From: Treponema sp.
GTDB lineage: Bacteria; Spirochaetota; Spirochaetia; Treponematales; Breznakiellaceae
Reading direction: 5' to 3'
Length of the DNA stretch: 5,127 bases
NCBI GenBank assembly: GCA_031258265.1
Contig: JAIRNB010000031.1
Location: 1-5,127, forward strand
The position numbers and the translations under genes were made by a program. Shown here piece after piece: positions 1 to 4,232 of the stretch. The notes beneath the pieces are model-generated. The model worked only from the letters and a program-made list of their open reading frames with translations, did not search any database and was not told the origin of the DNA. Each line of letters begins with the position of its first letter. The stretch's first letter is position 1.

Positions 1-115
1 CATGGGAAGAAATATTTGGGGTTTTCCGGATCTGGGCGCCATGCTGGAGGCGGTACGAGGCCTTGTCCATTCAGGCTGGACGGTAAAGCAGGCCATGGAG
101 AGGATTGGGAATTAA
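1..115 (+). CDS. C-terminal end of a class I aldolase-like protein (FbaB/LsrF/DeoC superfamily), 5' truncated
   Basis: The reading frame beginning at base 2 is open from the window edge to a TAA at 113-115 and gives 37 visible residues. It contains 'GRNIWGFPDLGAML' followed by 'AVRGLVHSGWTVKQAMERI'. The Gly-Arg-Asn-Ile segment, a short acidic turn, an 'AML.A+..+VH.G' helix and a final 'A' helix resemble the closing segment of DhnA/FbaB/LsrF-type Schiff-base aldolases, where the GRN(I/V) loop belongs to the phosphate-binding end of the TIM barrel. This is recognised from memory of the family. The catalytic lysine and everything upstream lie outside the window, so substrate and activity cannot be judged. 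The frame and composition look properly coding, unlike the competing frame 1 reading (16-207). It ends 154 bases before the transporter operon, so it could be cotranscribed with it or be separate. Confidence 0.55.
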   Translation, partial: MGRNIWGFPDLGAMLEAVRGLVHSGWTVKQAMERIGN

Positions 116-144
116 AAAAAGCTAGGGCAGCCATTAAAAAAAGC
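111..144 (+). repeat. Two direct copies of a 12-bp A-tract repeat
   Basis: The 12-mer ATTAAAAAAAGC occurs at 111-122 and again, identically, at 133-144, separated by 10 bases. The first copy includes the stop codon of the upstream aldolase-like gene, and the second abuts hairpin A1. A shorter relative (CTCTAAAAAGC) precedes hairpin A2 in the next gap. The A-tracts could act as promoter UP-like or bent DNA, or simply be a local duplication. No convincing -35/-10 pair is visible with them. Confidence 0.6.
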
Positions 145-172
145 AGTTTTGTAGGCCGTAGGCCGAAAAACT
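145..172 (+). other. Hairpin A1: structured leader element, first copy
   Basis: The sequence folds as an outer stem AGTTTT (145-150) with AAAACT (167-172), then an internal loop of GTA (151-153) opposite GA (165-166), then an inner stem GGCC (154-157) with GGCC (161-164), closed by a GTA triloop (158-160). The top contains the tandem heptamer GTAGGCC twice. The same architecture recurs at 1402-1433 in the same orientation, with compensating base changes, which supports a real RNA or DNA fold. No U-run follows immediately, so it is not a standard terminator. Its role is unknown. It could be a protein-binding or processing site in the mRNA, or a dispersed genomic repeat. Confidence 0.55.
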
Positions 173-176
173 ACCC

Positions 177-204
177 GAAAAAACGGTCTAACGCCCGCTT
201 TTTC
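177..204 (+). terminator. Possible weak intrinsic terminator of the upstream gene
   Basis: An A-rich 5' arm (GAAAAA, 177-182) pairs with TTTTTC (199-204). After an A-C mismatch, CGG (184-186) pairs with CCG (195-197), leaving an 8-base loop. The 5-T run lies in the 3' arm, as in A-tract/U-tract terminators, but the GC-rich core is only 3 bp. It would fall between the aldolase-like gene and the binding-protein gene. Treat it as a weak candidate. Confidence 0.25.
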
Positions 205-220
205 TAACAAATTCAAGGCA

Positions 221-250
221 GCTTTCCCAAAACTTCAGTTTTGGGAAAGC
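221..250 (+). other. Hairpin B1: 30-base palindrome just upstream of the binding-protein ribosome site
   Basis: GCTTTCCCAAAAC (221-233) pairs perfectly with GTTTTGGGAAAGC (238-250) across a TTCA tetraloop. As DNA, the palindrome extends to 14 bp per arm with TC at the centre. It ends 5 bases before the AAGGAG ribosome site, so the folded mRNA leaves that site accessible. It has no downstream T-run and therefore does not look like a terminator. A sister palindrome (B2, 1358-1387) sits directly after this gene. Plausible roles are mRNA 5'-end stabilisation, an operator for a dimeric regulator, or an attenuation arm. Confidence 0.7.
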
Positions 251-255
251 CTCGG

Positions 256-261
256 AAGGAG
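256..261 (+). promoter_or_regulatory. Strong ribosome binding site of the binding-protein gene
   Basis: AAGGAG lies 8 bases before the ATG at 270. It is the strongest Shine-Dalgarno sequence in the window, consistent with the high output usual for a periplasmic binding protein relative to its membrane partners. Confidence 0.8.
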
Positions 262-269
262 AGAAAATT

Positions 270-1310
270 ATGAAAAGGCTGATTCCGGTTGTTTCTGTAT
301 TGCTGATTTTGGCTTTAGGAATTCCCCTGTCTGCGTCCCCCCGGCGGGAGAGTTCGACTTCCGGGGAAAATCTGTCGATCCTGGTTTACATTACCGGAAT
401 GGTGGCAGGCAGTCCCCCTTATGAACTTTTGGCCGCGGGGGCCCAGGAATTCGCCGCCCGGCATTCCGATGTAAAGATTAATGTCTACGAAGCGGGCTTT
501 AACCAGGCGGAATGGGAAGAACAGCTTAGCTCCCTGGTGGCATCGGGGGAGTACAACCTTGTTATCGGTTCCAACCCTTCCCTTCCGGAGATCTGCGTAA
601 ACGTAGGCAAAAAATTCCCCAACATGAAATTCATCATTACCGACGCGGAATTTTCCGGTAATCCGCAGATCGCCACATACCTGTACAACCAGTATGAACA
701 GTCCCTCTATTTGGGTTATCTTGCGGGGCTTATCACGGGCAGCGCTATACCGAATGGCAACAAGGATAAGAAGATCGGCTTCATTGCGGCCCAGGAGTAT
801 CCCCTCCTTAACAACCACATCCTTCCCGGATTCCTTGCGGGCGCCAGACTGGCGGACCCCGCCATCACCATGGACTTTAGGGTGGTGGGTAACTGGTTTG
901 ACGCCAATAAGGCGGCGGAACTGGCGGGAAGCATGATCAACGCGGGGGTGGATGTTTTTGCCGTCATCGCCGGCGGCGCCGCCCAGGGACTGATCCGGGC
1001 GGCCCAGGAAAGGGGCGCCTATGTGGTGTACCACAATACCAATGAATATGCCGCCGCTCCGGGGGTGATCCTGGGCTGCGGGCTAATGGAGCAGAAAAAA
1101 CTGGTAATTGAGATTCTGGAGGATGTAACGGCGGGAAAAATACAATACGGAAAATCCCGGACCGTGGGGGCCAGGGAAGGTTATCTGGATTTTATTGCCA
1201 ATGATCCGGGTTACACCAATTATGTTCCCCAGGACATTCAGCAAAAATTTAATGCCTTTATGGCGGATATAAAGGCGGGGAAAATCTCCTACACCCTGCC
1301 GTCCCTTTGA
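270..1310 (+). CDS. BMP/PnrA-family ABC transporter substrate-binding protein, possibly RfuA-like (riboflavin)
   Basis: This 346-residue exported protein should bind the ligand outside the inner membrane and deliver it to the downstream permeases. It begins with MKR and a hydrophobic segment (about residues 4-20), with a likely signal peptidase I site after Ser-Ala (21-22). There is no lipobox cysteine, although BMP proteins of spirochaetes and Gram-positives are usually lipoproteins. BMP-type signatures include 'AGFNQAEWEEQL' (75-86), 'FPNMKFIITDA' (116-126), 'LGYLAGLI' (148-155), 'KIGFIAAQE' (168-176), 'VGNWFDANKAAELA' (206-219) and 'GVDVFAVIAGGAAQGLI' (226-242). The first strand reads 'GMVAGSPPYELLAAGAQEF' (43-61), where nucleoside-binding BMP proteins usually have a DxSFNQ-like motif, so the ligand may not be a nucleoside. 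Together with the four-gene layout this recalls T. pallidum RfuA. The start is supported by the strong ribosome site. Confidence is high for the family and low to moderate for the ligand. Confidence 0.9.
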   Translation: MKRLIPVVSVLLILALGIPLSASPRRESSTSGENLSILVYITGMVAGSPPYELLAAGAQEFAARHSDVKINVYEAGFNQAEWEEQLSSLVASGEYNLVIGSNPSLPEICVNVGKKFPNMKFIITDAEFSGNPQIATYLYNQYEQSLYLGYLAGLITGSAIPNGNKDKKIGFIAAQEYPLLNNHILPGFLAGARLADPAITMDFRVVGNWFDANKAAELAGSMINAGVDVFAVIAGGAAQGLIRAAQERGAYVVYHNTNEYAAAPGVILGCGLMEQKKLVIEILEDVTAGKIQYGKSRTVGAREGYLDFIANDPGYTNYVPQDIQQKFNAFMADIKAGKISYTLPSL

Positions 1311-1338
1311 TCAGCCGGTTGGGTGGTTAGCGGTTAGG

Positions 1339-1354
1339 TTAATAGATCTATTAA
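1339..1354. promoter_or_regulatory. Perfect 16-bp palindrome, candidate operator
   Basis: TTAATAGATCTATTAA is fully self-complementary and lies 29 bases after the binding-protein stop codon and just before hairpin B2. It follows two GGTTAG repeats (1325-1330 and 1332-1337). A short AT-rich perfect dyad is typical of a homodimeric repressor site, but no regulator gene is in view and no clear promoter flanks it. It could also be an unremarkable AT-rich hairpin. Confidence 0.4.
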
Positions 1355-1357
1355 TTG

Positions 1358-1387
1358 GCTCTTTCAAAACTGAAGTTTTGAAAGAGC
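1358..1387 (+). other. Hairpin B2: second copy of the 30-base palindrome, loop reversed
   Basis: GCTCTTTCAAAAC (1358-1370) pairs perfectly with GTTTTGAAAGAGC (1375-1387) across a TGAA tetraloop. Its 16-base core CAAAACTGAAGTTTTG is the exact reverse complement of the B1 core. Compared with the reverse complement of B1, the arms differ at three positions per side, all compensated so that pairing is kept. Sited between the binding protein and the ATPase with no T-run after it, it is a candidate intercistronic stem that protects the upstream message from 3' decay, thereby favouring binding-protein production. Confidence 0.7.
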
Positions 1388-1401
1388 AGTCTCTAAAAAG
1401 C

Positions 1402-1433
1402 GCGGTTTTACAGCCCGCAGGGTGAAAAACCGC
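1402..1433 (+). other. Hairpin A2: structured leader element, second copy
   Basis: The outer stem is GCGGTTTT (1402-1409) with AAAACCGC (1426-1433), the internal loop is ACA (1410-1412) opposite GA (1424-1425), the inner stem is GCCC (1413-1416) with GGGT (1420-1423, including one G-T wobble), and the triloop is GCA (1417-1419). This reproduces A1 part for part with a longer outer stem. Paired changes relative to A1 include A-T to G-C in the outer stem and G-C to C-G in the inner stem. It lies 45 bases before the preferred ATPase start and covers the GTG at 1422, which makes that GTG an unlikely start. Confidence 0.55.
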
Positions 1434-1478
1434 AAGGGCATCAGTAAAATTGGCCGGCTGCGCCGTTGCGGGATATGT

Positions 1479-3107
1479 ATGGAACATGCGGTAGAATTAC
1501 GGGGTATTACCAAAATATTCCCCGGCGAGAATTTCAAGGCGAACAACAATGTTTCCCTTCACCTGGACAAGGGAGAGATTCTCTGCCTGGCCGGGGAGAA
1601 CGGGGCGGGGAAGACCACCCTGATGAAGATCCTCTACGGCCTTCTTTCCCCGACGGCCGGGGAGGTCCTGGTGGGGGGGCGGAAACAGGATATTCGCTCG
1701 CCCCTGGACGCCAATAGGCTGGGGATTGGAATGGTCCACCAGCATTTCATGCTCTTCCCGGATTTTACCGTAGCCGAAAACGTGGTCATGGGGATCGAAC
1801 CGGTGAAGGGTTCCTTCATCTATGATTTTGGCCGGGCAAAAGAACTGACGGCGGAAGTAATCAAGGCCCACCACTTTTCTATTGACCCCGGTGTTCCGGT
1901 TAAAAACCTTACGGTAGGGCAGATGCAGCAGGTAGAGATTGTTAAAATGCTTTACCGCCGGGCGGAGATTCTTATTTTAGACGAACCCACGGCGGTTCTT
2001 ACGGAACAGGAAACCGCCGCTATTTTTAAGACCTTCCGGGCCCTGGCGGAATCGGGCCGCTCCCTGGTCCTTATTACCCATAAACTCAACGAGATTAAAC
2101 AGATCTCCCACCGGGTAGCCGTCATGCGCCGGGGAGAACTGGCGGCGGTTTGTAATACCTCCGGTATTGACGAGTACGAAATTTCCCGGCTTATGGTGGG
2201 CCGGGGGGTAAATCTCCGGGTGGATCGGAACTTCCGGCAGGCTCCGGCAAAAGACCCGGTCCTCTCCTTCCGGGAAGTTACGGTAAAACGCCGCGGGCAG
2301 GAACGCCCCCTGCTGCATAAGGTCAGTTTCACGGTGAATGCCGGGGAGATTCTCGGCTTTGCCGGGGTGGCGGGAAACGGCCTGGGGGCGCTGGAGGCGA
2401 TTCTGGGGGGATTTTTATCCCCCAGTTCGGGACAGATCCTTCACAAGGGCCGGGACATCACCGGTTTTGATTCGGTAAAACTCCGCCGGGAGGGCCTGGC
2501 TTACGTCCCCGCCGACCGCCTGGGGCTGGCTTCCGTCTCCGGCGCGTCGGTTGTTGAGAACATCATTATCAACCAGCGGAAAAAATTTTCCCGGGGAGGG
2601 TTTTTGGATAAAGGGGCCATGGAAAAATTCACCGGGGAACTCCTGGCAAAGTACAACATCACCGGGGGAACGAGGAGGCGGATGGGTTCCCTTTCCGGGG
2701 GCAATATTCAAAAGGTTGTGCTGGCCCGCGAAATTGTGCAGTACCGTGATTATATTGTTTTTTCCGAACCTACCTGGGGGCTGGATATTGCCTCAAGCCG
2801 GTATATGTACGATCAAATGGCCCTGCTTAGGAAATCCGGCGCGGCGGTGATCCTCATCTCCTCTAACCTGGATGAAATTCTCGCCAACGCGGATCGTATT
2901 TTGGTCATGTACCAGGGCTCCATTACCGCCGAGATCTTTCCTGAATCCTTCGCTTCCCCGGGAATCGGAGGGGAGGCGGCAAAGGGAGACATCAAAGAGG
3001 AAATCGGCGCTTTCATGCTCGGCTTGAAAACCCGGAACCGGGAGCCGCAATATACCGGACCGCATAGCGGAAAGGGCGGCCCGGAGAAACCGGGGACAGA
3101 ACAATGA
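1479..3107 (+). CDS. ABC transporter ATP-binding protein with two fused nucleotide-binding domains (YufO/NupA/RfuB-like)
   Basis: This 542-residue cytoplasmic ATPase powers the importer. Domain 1 has Walker A GENGAGKTT (39-47), Q-loop Gln 88, signature LTVGQ (144-148), Walker B ILILDEPTA (164-172) and switch His 201. Domain 2 starts near residue 260 and has a degenerate P-loop, 'GVAGNGLGALE' (296-306), without the GK-T/S dyad. It keeps a good LSGGN signature (405-409), but its Walker B reads IVFSEPTWGLD (426-436) with Ser for Asp, and it has no switch His ('SSNLDE', 461-466). One working and one degenerate ATP site is normal for the sugar/nucleoside double-ATPase family. A Gly/Pro/charged tail of about 26 residues follows 'MLGL' (513-516), where relatives usually stop. 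ATG 1479 is chosen because 'MEHAVELRGITKIFPG' matches the usual family N-terminus. Only a weak GGGA (1470-1473) precedes it. An in-frame GTG at 1422 would add 19 atypical basic residues. Confidence 0.93.
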   Translation: MEHAVELRGITKIFPGENFKANNNVSLHLDKGEILCLAGENGAGKTTLMKILYGLLSPTAGEVLVGGRKQDIRSPLDANRLGIGMVHQHFMLFPDFTVAENVVMGIEPVKGSFIYDFGRAKELTAEVIKAHHFSIDPGVPVKNLTVGQMQQVEIVKMLYRRAEILILDEPTAVLTEQETAAIFKTFRALAESGRSLVLITHKLNEIKQISHRVAVMRRGELAAVCNTSGIDEYEISRLMVGRGVNLRVDRNFRQAPAKDPVLSFREVTVKRRGQERPLLHKVSFTVNAGEILGFAGVAGNGLGALEAILGGFLSPSSGQILHKGRDITGFDSVKLRREGLAYVPADRLGLASVSGASVVENIIINQRKKFSRGGFLDKGAMEKFTGELLAKYNITGGTRRRMGSLSGGNIQKVVLAREIVQYRDYIVFSEPTWGLDIASSRYMYDQMALLRKSGAAVILISSNLDEILANADRILVMYQGSITAEIFPESFASPGIGGEAAKGDIKEEIGAFMLGLKTRNREPQYTGPHSGKGGPEKPGTEQ

Positions 3108-3119
3108 ACAGTAAAACCC

Positions 3120-3124
3120 AGGGG
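3120..3124 (+). promoter_or_regulatory. Ribosome binding site that favours the GTG start of permease 1
   Basis: AGGGG ends 7 bases before GTG 3132, which is ideal spacing. The alternative ATG at 3141 would be 16 bases away from it, and the nearer GGAAG at 3134-3138 is only 2 bases from that ATG. The GTG start is therefore preferred, although the choice changes the protein by only three residues. Confidence 0.55.
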
Positions 3125-3131
3125 AAAAATC

Positions 3132-4232
3132 GTGGAAGTCATGGATAAAGAAAAATCTGAATCCGGCAGCTCGCTGATAAAGTCCGGCAGATCATTAATA
3201 AACCTGAAAAACCGCCTGGCCGCCCCGGGGGGAATGTTCCTTATCCTCGTCATCTCCTTCGGGGTCCTCATCATCCTGGCCTTTCTCCTGAGCAAGACCC
3301 CGGGTCGGACCTTAAACTACTTCTTCCTTGGCCCCCTGCGGAATCTCTACTACTTCGGCAATATGCTCAACAGCGCCATTCCCCTGATCTTCGGCGGCCT
3401 GGGAATCTGCGTTGCCATGCAGGCCAACTGCTTTAACCTGGGAGGGGAAGGGCAGATATACATAGGCGCCTTCGTTACCACGATCAGCGCCCTGGCCCTG
3501 GCGCCCCTGGGCCTTTCCGGCGCGGTTTTAGCCCTGGCGGCGGGGGCGGCGGTTTCCGGTCTGGCGGCGGGAATCTCCGGCTTTCTCAAAATCCGCTGGA
3601 ATACCAGCGAACTTATCACCAGCTTTCTCCTCTCCAACGCCCTGGTACTCATCATCAGTTTTTTTATCACCGGCCCCTTTTTGGATCCCGCCACCAACCT
3701 CCAGTCCACCCGCAAGATCCCGGATAGTTTTCGTCTGCCCTTGATCCTTCCGCCCTCCAATTTAAGCGCCGCCCTGTTCCTCGCCGTTACGGCAGTAATA
3801 CTGGTCTACCTTTTCCTCTACAAAAGCAGAATAGGTTACGAGTTAAGGATGAGCGGCCTCAACAAAGTTTTTGCGCAATACGGGGGAATACATACATCCG
3901 GGAAAATTTTGCTGGCCATGTTTTTAAGCGGCCTGCTCTACGGTTTGGGGGGAGGAATGGCGATCTACGGCACCTACTATTCCACCATGAAAGAATTTTC
4001 TTCGGGGATGGGCTGGAACGGCCTGGCCGTAGCCCTCATTGCCCGGAACAAACCCCAGGCGGTGATCCCCGCGGCTGTCTTCTTTGCCTGGATCGGTTCC
4101 GGCGCGAGAATCGCCATGCAGTTTTCCGATATTACCTTTGAGATCGCCTCCATCGTTCAATCGGTGGTTTTCTTCCTCGTAACCAGTACGGTTCTCCTGG
4201 ATATTTTCAAAAAGCAAAGGGCCGCCGGATGA
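3132..4232 (+). CDS. ABC transporter inner-membrane permease 1 (BPD_transp_2 family; YufP/NupB/RfuC-like)
   Basis: This 366-residue polytopic protein is one half of the import channel. It has a hydrophilic, charged cytoplasmic N-terminus (about 1-34) and then hydrophobic segments near 35-54, 82-97, 110-125, 128-150, 160-181, 211-230, 257-280, 296-303 with 310-324, and 338-357. Family hallmarks are 'CFNLGGEGQIYIGAF' (100-114, the (F/I)NIGxEGQ permease motif), 'SRIGYELRMSGLNKVFAQYGGI' (232-253, the cytoplasmic segment expected to contact the ATPase) and 'GMGWNGLAVALIARNKP' (292-308). It begins 24 bases after the ATPase stop and overlaps the next gene by 4 bases (ATGA), so the three genes are translationally coupled. 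The N-terminal extension before TM1 is longer than I expect for YufP-type proteins. The substrate cannot be read from the permease. Confidence 0.92.
   Translation: MEVMDKEKSESGSSLIKSGRSLINLKNRLAAPGGMFLILVISFGVLIILAFLLSKTPGRTLNYFFLGPLRNLYYFGNMLNSAIPLIFGGLGICVAMQANCFNLGGEGQIYIGAFVTTISALALAPLGLSGAVLALAAGAAVSGLAAGISGFLKIRWNTSELITSFLLSNALVLIISFFITGPFLDPATNLQSTRKIPDSFRLPLILPPSNLSAALFLAVTAVILVYLFLYKSRIGYELRMSGLNKVFAQYGGIHTSGKILLAMFLSGLLYGLGGGMAIYGTYYSTMKEFSSGMGWNGLAVALIARNKPQAVIPAAVFFAWIGSGARIAMQFSDITFEIASIVQSVVFFLVTSTVLLDIFKKQRAAG

Noticed and set aside
16..207. Frame 1 reading of 63 residues from a TTG at 16
   Set aside because: Its first half overlaps the recognisable aldolase-like C-terminus in frame 2. 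Its second half runs through A-tracts and hairpin A1 and gives a low-complexity basic peptide with no family resemblance.
221..260. Hairpin B1 (and likewise B2) as an intrinsic terminator
   Set aside because: Neither stem is followed by a T-run on either side in the expected position, and B1 sits 5 bases before a strong ribosome site.
315..1034. Long minus-strand reading of 239 residues opposite the binding-protein gene
   Set aside because: It is the antisense shadow of a clearly coding GC-rich gene, with no family resemblance. The same applies to the other long minus-strand readings at 1497-1874, 2813-3295 and 4207-4794.
1319..1345. Promoter made of TTGGGT and a TAATAG-like -10
   Set aside because: The spacing is about 15 bases and the -35 match is poor, which is not enough to call a promoter. 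No better -35/-10 pair was seen in 116-269 either.
1402..1440. FMN (RFN) riboswitch, suggested by the fragment GCAGGGTGAAA
   Set aside because: Only this short piece matches. The multi-helix junction and the other conserved segments are absent, and the piece is fully explained by the simple hairpin A2, whose sister A1 lacks it.
1422..1478. GTG at 1422 as the start of the ATPase, adding 19 residues
   Set aside because: The codon lies inside hairpin A2 with no ribosome site, and the added residues do not resemble the family, whose N-terminus matches from Met at 1479.
3104..3148. Mini-ORF of 14 codons overlapping the ATPase stop as ATGA
   Set aside because: It is very short, has no recognisable content, and ends just after the permease start in another frame. 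It may be chance, although a role in coupling translation cannot be excluded.
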